Assembly (NCBI RefSeq): GCF_001667115.1 | Contig: NZ_LZIJ01000100.1 | Location: 1-64,000, forward strand | DNA length: 64,000 bases | Source of the DNA: Mycobacterium sp. 852002-51163_SCH5372311 | GTDB taxonomy: Bacteria > Actinomycetota > Actinomycetes > Mycobacteriales > Mycobacteriaceae | Direction of reading: 5' to 3' | In this document: positions 25,840 through 35,000 of the stretch, piece after piece | How positions within the stretch are numbered: position 1 is the first letter of the stretch | Layout of the letters: each line of letters opens with the position of its first letter | Notes under the pieces: model-generated | What the model saw: only the letters and a program-made list of their open reading frames with translations | What the model was told of the DNA's origin: nothing | Database searches by the model: none | Position numbers and translations under genes: made by a program

Positions 25840-26502
25840 ATGACAACCCAGGAAAACGTGCCGGCGGACTCGGCCGAAAACCAAGAGCCTGCGTCTGACG
25901 AATCTCCGGCCGACCGAGAGGCGCCAAAGGACGAAAAGGATTCAAGGAACCAAGAGGATCCTTCGGATCAAGAGGATTCGTCTGACAAGCAAGAGGGTTC
26001 GGGCGATTCCGAAAACCTGACCGAGAAGCCAGAGCCGGACGAAGATGACAAAGAAGAAGCCGCCAAGATGATGACGGCTTACGAACCCCGGCCGACGCTG
26101 GTGCTGCCGGGCACAGGCGGGGCGGTTTCAGGCACGGCAGTCAACGACTGGCTCGACGACGAGGGAAACCCGAGTGCCATGGGCGATGACGATGCCCCCG
26201 CGGCCAAGGCCGAGTCAGAAGGTAGTAAGTCCTCAGGAGAAGGCGGCGAGCCCAAGGCCGAGTCCGAGACACCCGACGACCAGCGGTCATCCCACGAGGA
26301 GCGGTCGTCCGACGAGACGCGGTCATCCGACGAGGAGCAGTCATCCGACGAAGAGTCCGATGACGGGCTCTCCATGGAAGAGCAGATAGAAAAAGACAAA
26401 GAATTCAACGAGAAAGTCATCGAACAGGCCAAGCAAGACGAAGGCAAGAGCGAGGAAGAACTTGCCGAAGCCGAACAGGAAGAGAAATCGGTAACCCGAT
26501 AG
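25840..26502 (+). CDS. Highly acidic, disordered low-complexity protein
   Basis: A 220-residue protein made almost entirely of Glu, Asp, Ser, Lys and Pro, with no signal peptide, helix or Cys. One conserved-looking island (about residues 75-105, with YEPRPTLVLPGTGGAVSG) interrupts the acidic parts. Residues 149-172 are four six-residue repeats of the RSSDEE type, coded by an 18-bp tandem repeat. The C-terminus (EEQIEKDKEFNEKVIEQAKQ) may form a coiled coil. Such proteins are often hydration or stress proteins; the SigF-like promoter fits, but function is unknown. Confidence 0.7.
   Translation: MTTQENVPADSAENQEPASDESPADREAPKDEKDSRNQEDPSDQEDSSDKQEGSGDSENLTEKPEPDEDDKEEAAKMMTAYEPRPTLVLPGTGGAVSGTAVNDWLDDEGNPSAMGDDDAPAAKAESEGSKSSGEGGEPKAESETPDDQRSSHEERSSDETRSSDEEQSSDEESDDGLSMEEQIEKDKEFNEKVIEQAKQDEGKSEEELAEAEQEEKSVTR
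26284..26355 (+). repeat. In-frame 18-bp tandem repeat (four units) in the acidic protein
   Basis: Four 18-bp units encode RSSHEE, RSSDET, RSSDEE and QSSDEE. The period is a multiple of three, so changes in unit number would keep the frame. Confidence 0.8.
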
Positions 26503-26504
26503 GT

Positions 26505-27596
26505 TCAGCGGTCCGGGCTCGCCCCGGATACCGTTTCGCGGGCATCCTCCGGACCACGTGCCGTCCGTAGCGCGCCGCCGACGGCGGCTGTCAGCTGCGG
26601 ACGCGGCGTCGTGACTACGGGGATCTGCAGCCGCGCCGACAGCGCCGTGGTCACTGCGGGTATCTGCGCCGTTCCGCCCACCGAAATTACCGCGACTAGA
26701 TCCGAGTCGTGAATTGCGTTGCGCGACAACGTGTCCACTAGCACCGCAATGAAATTGTCTAACGGACCGCGGATGGCGTCGTCGAGTTCGCCGCGAGTGA
26801 GCCGGATATCGCTGCGCAGGTCCGACTCCTCGGACAGCGTGGTCACCGTGCTCGACGAAAGCTGTTCCTTGGCGATTCGACAGCCGGCCCGTAGGCGGCT
26901 CAGCGAGCCGACCACCGAGCTAGCGCCCCGAACGAACGAGTCCGCGCTCGGCATGTTGTCCAGGACCGCAGTCAGCAGCGCCTGATCGACCAGGCGGCCG
27001 GAGAAGTCGTGGTGCCGCACGGTCGGGGCGACGGGCTGATACTCGGCGGAGGCGTCGACCAGCGTGATGCTGGTGCCGCTGCCGCCGAAATCGCAGACCG
27101 CGACGATGCCGTCGTCAGGTATGCCCGGGCTGGCCCGCACGGCGAACAGCGTCGCCGCGGCGTCCGGGATCAGGGTCAACGGCTGCGTGCGATTGGACCA
27201 TTCGGACACCCGGCTCAGCGCCGAGCCCAGCGCATCCACCGCCTTGGGTCCCCAATGTGCGGGATAGGTCACCGCGACACGCTCCGGCAGGGGCCGCCCG
27301 CCTGTTGCCGCGTAGGCGAGCGCCCGGAGCCCGTCGGCAACCAAGGCCTCACTGCGATGTGCCGAACCGTCCGCCGCCACGATGCCTGCCGCGTCACCCA
27401 CGCGGTGCACGAAGTCGCTGATCACCAGGCCGGACTCGTCCAGCCTCGGGTTCTCCGACGGCACACCGACCTCGGGTGGACGCTGACGATACAGCGTCAA
27501 AACCGGTCTGCGGGTGATCGCGTGATCGGGTGTCACCGCAGCCAGGTTGGTGGCACCGATTGACAGGCCCAGCGTCGGTGTCGCTAGTTCGGCCAT
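26505..27596 (-). CDS. Hsp70/actin-fold ATPase-like protein, short form (Rv2264c-like)
   Basis: A 363-residue protein with the actin-like ATPase fold of DnaK: phosphate 1 loop LGLSIGATNLAAV at the N-terminus, phosphate 2 in VAVCDFGGSGTSITLVD, and the adenosine motif VISVGGTAQIPAV near the C-terminus. It has no substrate-binding domain and no proline-rich tail, so it is shorter than M. tuberculosis Rv2264c, which I recall as about 590 residues. The ATG at 27596 follows TTGGAG. It lies 14 bp after the dehydrogenase gene, co-directional. Role unknown; possibly a chaperone-like or scaffolding ATPase. Confidence 0.75.
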   Translation of the reverse strand: MAELATPTLGLSIGATNLAAVTPDHAITRRPVLTLYRQRPPEVGVPSENPRLDESGLVISDFVHRVGDAAGIVAADGSAHRSEALVADGLRALAYAATGGRPLPERVAVTYPAHWGPKAVDALGSALSRVSEWSNRTQPLTLIPDAAATLFAVRASPGIPDDGIVAVCDFGGSGTSITLVDASAEYQPVAPTVRHHDFSGRLVDQALLTAVLDNMPSADSFVRGASSVVGSLSRLRAGCRIAKEQLSSSTVTTLSEESDLRSDIRLTRGELDDAIRGPLDNFIAVLVDTLSRNAIHDSDLVAVISVGGTAQIPAVTTALSARLQIPVVTTPRPQLTAAVGGALRTARGPEDARETVSGASPDR

Positions 27597-27610
27597 CTCC
27601 AATGCCCTGG

Positions 27611-28696
27611 TCAGCGTATTGTTCCGGCGCCGGGGATCAGCGGTAGGTCCAGCGCGGTGACCCAGCCCGGCGAAAGATCGTTGACCGCCGGGACCGCGTT
27701 CAGCGCCCGCATCCCGGTGGCCAGGCAGCCCGCCGCGGCCGCGTCGCGGCCCGAGCCGTCGGTGAACCGGAACGCGGTCTCCTGGAAGATGCTGGGCGTC
27801 CCCTCGATATCCACGCGGTAGACGTCGTTGTCGTGACCGGTCGGCCAGTCGGGTGCGGCGTCGAGCCCGATGCGGTTGACATGTTCCAGCTGTATGCGGG
27901 TCTCGCCCTGGTAGACGCCGTTGATGGTGAATCGCACGGCCGCGACGTGGCCGGCCTTGATGACGCCTTTGGCCGTGCTGCGCTCGGTGGGTGTCACCCA
28001 CTTGTCCCAGGTGGTGGTGATTTCGTCGAGCATGATTCCGGCGGCGTGGGCGATCATCGGGACGGTGGCGCCCCACGCAAAGATGAGCACATCGCGGTTT
28101 TGCAGCATCGGACTGTATTCGGGCTCGCGGCCGATGCCCATCTCGACTTCGTAGTCGCCTTCGTAGTTGGTGTAGTCCAGCAGCTCCGACGCGCGCACTC
28201 GCCGTACTTCGGAACATAGGCCCATCAGGGTCATCGGGAACAGGTCGTTGGCGAAGCCCGGGTCGATGCCGGTGGTGAAGCACGACGACTCGCCCAGCTC
28301 GCAGGCTTGGGTGATGGGCTCGATCCACTGCGGTGGATTCAGGTGCATCGTCGGCCACACCCACGGCGTCATCGCGGTCGAGCACACGTCGATGCCGGCC
28401 CGCAGGAAACGGGTGATCAGCGAAATGTTTTCCTTGGCTTTCATCGCCGTCGGGCCGTAGTGCACCAGCGCGTCGGGTTTCAGCGCGATCAGGGCGTCGG
28501 CGTCATCGGTAGCGACAACGCCGACCGGTTCGGCCAGTCCGCAGATGTCGGCGACGTCGCGGCCGACTTTGTCCGGGTTGCTGACGCCGACACCGACCAA
28601 CTCGAACATCGGGTGCTTGACGATTTCGGCGATCACCATCTTGCCGACGAAGCCGGTGCCCCAGATCACCACCCGTTTCTTGTCGTGTACCGACAT
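27611..28696 (-). CDS. Dihydrodipicolinate reductase-like NAD(P)-dependent oxidoreductase
   Basis: A 361-residue protein with an N-terminal Rossmann motif VVIWGTGFVGKMVIAEI and a C-terminal domain of the DapB-like/2,4-diaminopentanoate dehydrogenase type. The sequence HYGPTAMK and DVCSTAMTPWVWP are family segments. Mycobacteria have many such paralogues, often in lipid or sterol catabolic regions, with unknown substrates. It is divergent from the MmpS-like gene (115-bp gap) and upstream of the Hsp70-like gene in the same direction. Confidence 0.8.
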   Translation of the reverse strand: MSVHDKKRVVIWGTGFVGKMVIAEIVKHPMFELVGVGVSNPDKVGRDVADICGLAEPVGVVATDDADALIALKPDALVHYGPTAMKAKENISLITRFLRAGIDVCSTAMTPWVWPTMHLNPPQWIEPITQACELGESSCFTTGIDPGFANDLFPMTLMGLCSEVRRVRASELLDYTNYEGDYEVEMGIGREPEYSPMLQNRDVLIFAWGATVPMIAHAAGIMLDEITTTWDKWVTPTERSTAKGVIKAGHVAAVRFTINGVYQGETRIQLEHVNRIGLDAAPDWPTGHDNDVYRVDIEGTPSIFQETAFRFTDGSGRDAAAAGCLATGMRALNAVPAVNDLSPGWVTALDLPLIPGAGTIR

Positions 28697-28811
28697 ACGC
28701 CGCCACCTTTCGGATCGCCAGTCCCGCTTCAGCCCGCTTCACCTTAAGCATGTCGAGCGACTGACAGAAAAAGCTCGCTTGTGGTCGTGGGTTTTGACAG
28801 CATGGGAAACC

Positions 28812-29153
28812 ATGAAGCATCTTCGCGGCGCCTCGGCCCTGTTCGCTGTCGGCATCGGATTCGCGGCCACTTGCGGCGTGGCACACGCCGGCGACTTCCC
28901 GGAAGTCCGCTACGAAGTCAGCGGCAGCGCCGGCGTCGCCGAGCTGATCAACTACCAAACCGACACCGGTCAGCAGCGGGCCGTGAACGCGCGGCTGCCG
29001 TGGTCGGCGAACTTCACTTCCTTCGGGGGCCAGGTGTTCGTGCTCAGCGCTCAGGCGCAAGGCACTGTCACCTGCCGAATCATCGTCGACGGCAACGTGA
29101 CCAAGGAGGCCACGGCCACGGGGACGCCGGCTCACACCGTCTGCTCGCAATGA
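28812..29153 (+). CDS. Small secreted MmpS-like protein
   Basis: A 113-residue protein with a signal peptide (about residues 1-26, hydrophobic core SALFAVGIGFAATCG, cleavage after AHA). The mature part is a small beta domain with YEVSGSAGVAELINYQTD and one Cys pair (TCRI and HTVCSQ), similar to the MmpS domain but without a membrane anchor. MmpS proteins assist MmpL lipid transporters; no mmpL is nearby. It precedes cyp124 by 93 bp and may be co-transcribed with it. Confidence 0.75.
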   Translation: MKHLRGASALFAVGIGFAATCGVAHAGDFPEVRYEVSGSAGVAELINYQTDTGQQRAVNARLPWSANFTSFGGQVFVLSAQAQGTVTCRIIVDGNVTKEATATGTPAHTVCSQ

Positions 29154-29246
29154 GTTCTCTGCCGAACAGTCGCGAGGCGCTTTGCGTGCGACGGCTTTCG
29201 GGGCTGCTCGCCGTCAGGGACGGCGTGAGGGACTAGGAGGTTCGAC

Positions 29247-30533
29247 GTGACGAGCGGTATTGCGAGCCGGGTAAACGGAGCCGCGCCACCGGAGATTCCG
29301 CTTGCCGACATCGATCTCGGCTCGCTCGACTTCTGGGAACTCGACGACGACATCCGCGACGGCGCCTTCGCGACCCTGCGCCGCGAGGCGCCGATTTCGT
29401 TCTGGCCCGCGATCGAGCTGGCCGGATTCCCGGCAGGCGAGGGGCATTGGGCCCTGACCAAGCTCGACGACGTCTTCTACGCCAGCCGTCATCCGGACGT
29501 CTTCAGCTCCAACCCCGGCATCACCATCAACGATCAAAACCCTGAGGTGGCCGAGTACTTCGGCTCGATGATCGTGCTCGACGATCCGCGACATCAGCGG
29601 CTGCGCTCGATCGTCAGCAGGGCGTTCACCCCGAAGGTGGTGGCCCGCATCGAGGCGTCGGTGCGCGAACGGGCCCGCCGGCTGGTCACCTCGATCATCG
29701 CCAATCACCCTGACGGACAAGCCGATCTGGTCAGCGAACTCGCCGGACCGCTACCGCTGCAGATCATCTGCGACATGATGGGCATCCCCGAGGAGGACCA
29801 TCAGCGGGTGTTCCACTGGACCAACGAGATTTTGGGCGTCGGCGACCCTGATCTGACCAGCGATCCCGAGGAGTTCATCAAGATTTCGATGGACATCGGT
29901 GCCTACGCCACCGCACTGGCCGAGGACCGGCGGGCCAACCATCACGACGATCTGACGTCGAGCCTGGTGGAGGCCGAGGTCGACGGCGAGCGACTGACCT
30001 CCTCGGAGATCGCGTCGTTCTTCATCCTGCTGGTGGTGGCCGGTAACGAGACGACGCGCAACGCGATCAGCCACGGAGTGCTGGCACTGACCCGCTATCC
30101 CGAGCAGCGCGAGAAGTGGTGGTCGAACTTCGATGCTCTGGCGCCGACTGCGGTCGAGGAGATCGTGCGATGGGCCTCGCCGGTGATCTACATGCGGCGC
30201 ACCCTGACTCGGGATGTCGAGCTGCGCGGCGTCAAAATGGCTGCCGGAGAAAAGGTTTCGCTGTGGTACAACTCGGCCAACCGCGACGAGTCGAAGTTCG
30301 CCGATCCCTGGACGTTCGACGTGGCGCGCAATCCGAACCCGCATGTCGGTTTCGGCGGCGGCGGTGCCCATTTCTGTCTGGGCGCCAACCTGGCCCGCCG
30401 CGAGATCCGGGTGATGTTCGATGAGCTGCATCGGCAGATCCCCGACATCGCCGCGACCGCAGAGCCGTCACGGCTGCTGTCGCAATTCATTCACGGCATC
30501 AAGACCCTGCCGGTCACTTGGTCACCTAAATAG
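29247..30533 (+). CDS. cyp124: Cytochrome P450 CYP124, methyl-branched lipid omega-hydroxylase
   Basis: A 428-residue P450 very similar to Rv2266/CYP124A1 as I recall it, which omega-hydroxylates methyl-branched lipids and cholesterol derivatives. It has the oxygen-binding I-helix VVAGNETTRNAISHG, the ExxR motif EEIVRWASP region, and the heme loop FGGGGAHFCLGANLAR with ligand Cys377. The GTG at 29247 follows TAGGAGG. Its stop touches the strong hairpin at 30534. In M. tuberculosis stf3 and cyp128 follow; here they are replaced by an amine oxidase. Confidence 0.92.
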   Translation: MTSGIASRVNGAAPPEIPLADIDLGSLDFWELDDDIRDGAFATLRREAPISFWPAIELAGFPAGEGHWALTKLDDVFYASRHPDVFSSNPGITINDQNPEVAEYFGSMIVLDDPRHQRLRSIVSRAFTPKVVARIEASVRERARRLVTSIIANHPDGQADLVSELAGPLPLQIICDMMGIPEEDHQRVFHWTNEILGVGDPDLTSDPEEFIKISMDIGAYATALAEDRRANHHDDLTSSLVEAEVDGERLTSSEIASFFILLVVAGNETTRNAISHGVLALTRYPEQREKWWSNFDALAPTAVEEIVRWASPVIYMRRTLTRDVELRGVKMAAGEKVSLWYNSANRDESKFADPWTFDVARNPNPHVGFGGGGAHFCLGANLARREIRVMFDELHRQIPDIAATAEPSRLLSQFIHGIKTLPVTWSPK

Positions 30534-30595
30534 GCCGAGCAGACGCAGAATCGCACGCAGAACGCCGTCGACGTGCGATTCTGCGTCTGCTCGGC
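30534..30595. terminator. GAGCAGACGC-family hairpin after cyp124
   Basis: A perfect 23-bp stem (30534-30556 with 30573-30595; left arm begins GCCGAGCAGACGCAGAATCG) and 16-base loop starts on the base after the cyp124 stop. There is no T run after it. The amine oxidase ATG is 39 bp further on, so it separates two co-directional genes. Confidence 0.8.
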
Positions 30596-30633
30596 ATTGA
30601 CTGCTCAGCGGTATACCGGTAGGCCTTATCACC

Positions 30634-31998
30634 ATGGCCGACGTCGACGTCTGCGTGATCGGCGGGGGTTTTGCGGGTCTGACTGCGGCGCTTCGCCTCA
30701 AGCAGGCCGGCCGTTCGGTGGCTCTGCTGGAAGCCCGCGACCGCGTTGGCGGCCGGACCTTCACCGTGAGCCGCGACGACGGGTCGTGGATCGACAAGGG
30801 CGGCGCATGGGTCGGCCCGACGCAGGACCGCATCTATGCGCTGATGAACGAATTCGGTGTGTCGGCTTTCAAGCAGTACACCGACGGCGAAGCCATGATG
30901 GTCGTTGAGGGCAAGCAATACCGCTATCGCGGCACGATCCCGTGGAGCATGAGCCCATGGGCGTCGCTGAACCTCGGCGCGGGTTTCTTCGGAATCAGCC
31001 AGCTGTGCAAATCGATCCCGCTCGACGCGCCGTGGGAGGCCAAAAACGCCGCCAAGTGGGATCGCATGACCCTGGCCCAGTGGCTGGACAAGAACGTCAT
31101 GTCCAAGGCGGCCCACGACCTGCTGGATACCGCGGTCAGCGGCTGCTACACGTCGGCGGCCTCCGAGGTGTCGATGTTGTTCGTGCTGTATCAGATGGCA
31201 TCGGGCGGCGGACCCGGGTTCGTACTGGGCGGCAAGGGCGCATCGCAGGACGCCCGGGTGGTCGGCGGAATGGGTGCGATCTACCGGCCGATGGCCGCCG
31301 AACTGGGCGACGCGATCCAGCTCTCGCAACCGGTGCGGTCCATCACGCAGGACGCGGACGGGGTGACCGTGCGGTCCGAACGCGACGGCATCCGCGCGCA
31401 GCATGCGGTCGTCGCGGTGCCGCTGGCGATCGCCAGCCAAATCGTCTACGAGCCAATGCTTCCCACCGATCGAGCGTTCCTGCATCAGCGGATGCCGAGT
31501 GGCGCCATCGTCAAGATTTCGATCGTCTACGACGAACCGTTCTGGCGCGCCGACGGATTGTGCGGCCAGTCCGCGGCGCCGGGCACCCCGGCTCCGGTGA
31601 CGATCGACGCCTGCACCGACACCGGCGCGCCGGGCATCTTGTGCGTGGTCAGCGAGGGGCCGACCGCGCGCGAATACGACCGCCTCGACGAAACCGAGCG
31701 CCGCCAAAAGGTTCTCGACACGCTCGTCCACCGATTCGGCGCCAAGGCCGGCAAGCCCGTGGAGTATGTGGAACAGAACTGGAGCCGCGAACCCTACTCC
31801 GGCGGCGGGATGCTCAGCCACGCTCCGCCCGGTGTGCTCACCGAGTTCGGGCATGCGCTGCGCGAACCCTGCGGCCGGATTCACTGGGCCGGCACCGAGA
31901 GTTCGGCGAAGATGTGCGGCTGGATCGACGGCGCGATTCGCTCCGGCGAACGGGCGGCCAGCGAAGTGATGGCCGACGAAGCGGTGCCGGCTTTCTGA
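30634..31998 (+). CDS. Flavin-containing amine oxidase (AofH-like), non-covalent FAD
   Basis: A 454-residue monoamine-oxidase-family flavoprotein. It has the FAD motif VIGGGFAGLTAALRL, the LLEARDRVGGRTFT segment and the C-terminal WAGTESSAKMCGWIDGAI, which lines the flavin site. In human MAO the FAD is bound covalently through Cys in SGGCYT; here the same position is Gly392 (YSGGGMLS), so FAD must be non-covalent. It resembles mycobacterial AofH (Rv3170). It probably oxidises primary amines or polyamines in the cytosol; the substrate is unknown. The gene is convergent with the LuxR regulator across the hairpin at 32001. Confidence 0.88.
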   Translation: MADVDVCVIGGGFAGLTAALRLKQAGRSVALLEARDRVGGRTFTVSRDDGSWIDKGGAWVGPTQDRIYALMNEFGVSAFKQYTDGEAMMVVEGKQYRYRGTIPWSMSPWASLNLGAGFFGISQLCKSIPLDAPWEAKNAAKWDRMTLAQWLDKNVMSKAAHDLLDTAVSGCYTSAASEVSMLFVLYQMASGGGPGFVLGGKGASQDARVVGGMGAIYRPMAAELGDAIQLSQPVRSITQDADGVTVRSERDGIRAQHAVVAVPLAIASQIVYEPMLPTDRAFLHQRMPSGAIVKISIVYDEPFWRADGLCGQSAAPGTPAPVTIDACTDTGAPGILCVVSEGPTAREYDRLDETERRQKVLDTLVHRFGAKAGKPVEYVEQNWSREPYSGGGMLSHAPPGVLTEFGHALREPCGRIHWAGTESSAKMCGWIDGAIRSGERAASEVMADEAVPAF

Positions 31999-32000
31999 GG

Positions 32001-32060
32001 CCGAGCAGACGCAAAAGCACCCGTATGCCCGGCGTGTCGGGTGCTTTTGCGTCTGCTCGG
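32001..32060. terminator. GAGCAGACGC-family hairpin between convergent genes
   Basis: A perfect 23-bp stem (32001-32023 with 32038-32060; left arm begins CCGAGCAGACGCAAAAGCAC) with a 14-base loop fills the 65-bp gap between the amine oxidase stop and the LuxR regulator stop, and so can terminate both. Arm and loop (GGCGTGT) match the 8061 copy. Confidence 0.82.
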
Positions 32061-32063
32061 CGA

Positions 32064-35000
32064 CTAGCCGCTTTGCCGCGCTGCCTCTTGAACCAGTTGC
32101 ACGCGGGAAGCGATGCCGAGTTTGGTGTAAACGTGGGTCAGGTGTGCTTGCACTGTCCGTGGCGATACGAACAACCGCGTCGCAATGTCCTTGTTGCCCA
32201 GGCCTTCACAGACCAGCCGCACGACGTCGTTCTCCGCTGGCGTCAGCGATGCCCAACCGCTGGCCGGGCGGTTACGTTCGCCGCGACCACGCTGGGTATA
32301 GGTGATCGCGTCTTCGGTGGACAATGTAGCGCCCTCCGACCAGGCAGCGTCAAACTCGCTCTCCCCCATTGCCTCTCGCAGCAGTCGTACGCACGCGTCG
32401 TGGTCGGCGTCGTAGATTTTGAACCGCACCGCGCCCATGCGGTCGCGCAATGCCTTTGCCGCGCCAAGAATCCGTGCGGCATGCTGATGGCTGCCGGCAT
32501 CGGCGCGTAACGCGGCAATCACCTCGAAGATGTCGGGCAACGTCACGTATATCTGGCCGGTTGCAGCGGTGGCGAGCGCATCGTAGGCGTCGCGTTCGGC
32601 GTCTTCCCGACGACCCTCCGCGATCGAGACCCGCGCGCGTGTCGTCAATGCCACCGCTAGGTGCCAGCCCTTGGTTGCCGCGATGGCCTCATCGGCGTAG
32701 CGGCGGGCTGCATCCGAATCACCCATTGCCAGCGCAACTTTGGTGAGGACGTGAGCCGTGTGTGATGTTGCTGCGTATGGCTGGTGGCTCAGGCAGCGAC
32801 GAGCGGTCTCGCTCGCTTCGTACGCCGCCGCGACATCACCCGCGGCCAATTCGGCGTTGGCCAACGCCGTGTAGCCCATCCCCGGCAGAAATTCGCCGAG
32901 ATCGGCCGCGGCTTGGATACCCGCTTGGGCCGCTGTGCGCGCCGCAACGACCTGCCCTTGATATGAGAGTGCAAGACCAAGGCCCTGGAAGGTACCCGGC
33001 TTGAACAAATCCTCGTTCGCCGCCTCAGCGGCTGCCGAGAGTGCGCTGAATTCCGCTACGGCGTCGGTCAATGCGCCCTGCATCAGCAGCGCAAACGCCA
33101 GAGCCTGATGACACTGCCGTGAGTAGACGCGATCACCAATGGCGTCGGTCAATGCGCAACCTTCTTCGGCGGCAGCGCGCGCCGCGACCGGATCACCGCC
33201 GACGATAGCCACAAACGCCTGATAGGAAAGGATTTGGCTCAACCGCCAGGAGTCTCCCAGCGTCCGGGTCAGATCAATGGCCTCGGCGAAGAACGGCTGC
33301 GCGACCTCGGGCCCGTGTCCATATCCCGTGGACCAACTGTAAGCGGCGAGTGCCCGTGCCAACAACGCCGGGTCGTCGACTTCGCGCGCCATCGCCACGG
33401 CCTCTTCGGCTTGATCCAGGCTCGCCGTGGTACCGGACCAACAGTCCAGCAGCGCTTTGTCGACCAGTGCTCGGACACGCACTGCCGCGGCAACTTTGGC
33501 TATGTCGCTACGGGCGTCAGCGAATACAGTGTCGAACCAGGCGCGGCCCTCTCGAAGGCGGCCCCTGCTGGTCCACAGCGGTTGCAGCGACGAAGCAAGC
33601 GCCAATGCTTGCTCGGTGTCGGCATTTTCCATGCTCCATCCGAATGCGCTTCGGAGATTGTCCATCTCGATTTCGGCCTGTTCGACGCGCTGCTCATAGT
33701 CGCTGCGAGCCGGAGCGTCGAGCACGGCCGCCATCGAGGTGTAGTAATCCCGATGACGCGACCGCATGGCGTCGGCTTCGCCGGACTCACCGAGTTTTTC
33801 CTGCGCATACTGGCGCACCGTTTCGAGCAACCGGTACCTGGTTGAGCCGCTGGTCTTTTCGGCGACCACCAGTGACTTGTCGACGATCAGGCTCAGCTGG
33901 TCGAGGACCTGGTAGCGCTCCACGCCATCGGCGCCGGCGACCGCCCGCGCTGCGTCGAGGTCGAATCCGCCGAGAAACACGGCCAGTCGGCGGAACAAGA
34001 TTCGTTCGGTGTCGGTCAGCAGAGCGTGCGACCAGTCGACCGAAGCGCGTAACGTCTGCTGGCGGCGAACCGCAGTGCGCGAACCACCGGTCAGCAGGCG
34101 AAATCGGTCATGCAGGCTGTCAACGATGTCGGTCAAGGACAACGCGCGCACCCGCGCGGCGGCAAGTTCGATGGCAAGCGGCATTCCGTCCAGGCGGCGG
34201 CAGATTTCCGTCACGGTGGCGACCGTGTCGTCGGTCATGGTGAAGTCGGCCTGGGCCAGGCGAGCGCGGTCGGTGAACAATTCGACGGCCTCGTCGCCGA
34301 CGGACAGCGACGGCACCTGCCACGTTGCCTCGCCGGCCACCAGCAGCGGTTCGCGACTCGTCGCGAGCACTTTGAGGTTCGACGCGCCACCGAGCAACGC
34401 CGTAACCACTTCGGCGCTGGCATCGAGGAGGTGCTCGCAATTGTCCAGCACCACCAACATCTGGCGGTCACGAACAAACCGCAGCAGCGTGTCCATCGTC
34501 GAGCGGCCGGGCTGATCGGGAAGCCCGAGCGCGCGGGATACCGTGAGGGCCACCACCTCGGGAACCGTGATCGGCGCCAGATCCACGTACCAAACTCCGG
34601 CGGCGAATTCCCGCGCCACCGCTTCGGCTACCTGGGTTGCCAGGCGGGTCTTGCCTACTCCGCCGGTGCCGGTCAGCGTCACCAAACGGTTGGCGGCCAA
34701 GGCATCTCGTAGGCTGCTCATCTCGGACTGGCGCCCGACGAAACTCGTCAATTGCGCCGGAAGGTTGTGGGCGACAACCGTTCCGGCTGTGCGCAACGGC
34801 GGGAAGTCGTTTTGCAAGCCGGGGTGACACAGCTGCACCACCCGTTCGGGCCGCGGCAGATCGCGCAGCGGATGGGATCCGAGGTCGATCAAGGTCGCAC
34901 CGCCGGGAAGCTGGTCGACGACGAGCGACTCGGTGGTCCCGGAGAGCACCGTCTGCCCGCCGTGCGCAAGATCGCGCAGCCGCGCCGTGCGATTGATGGT

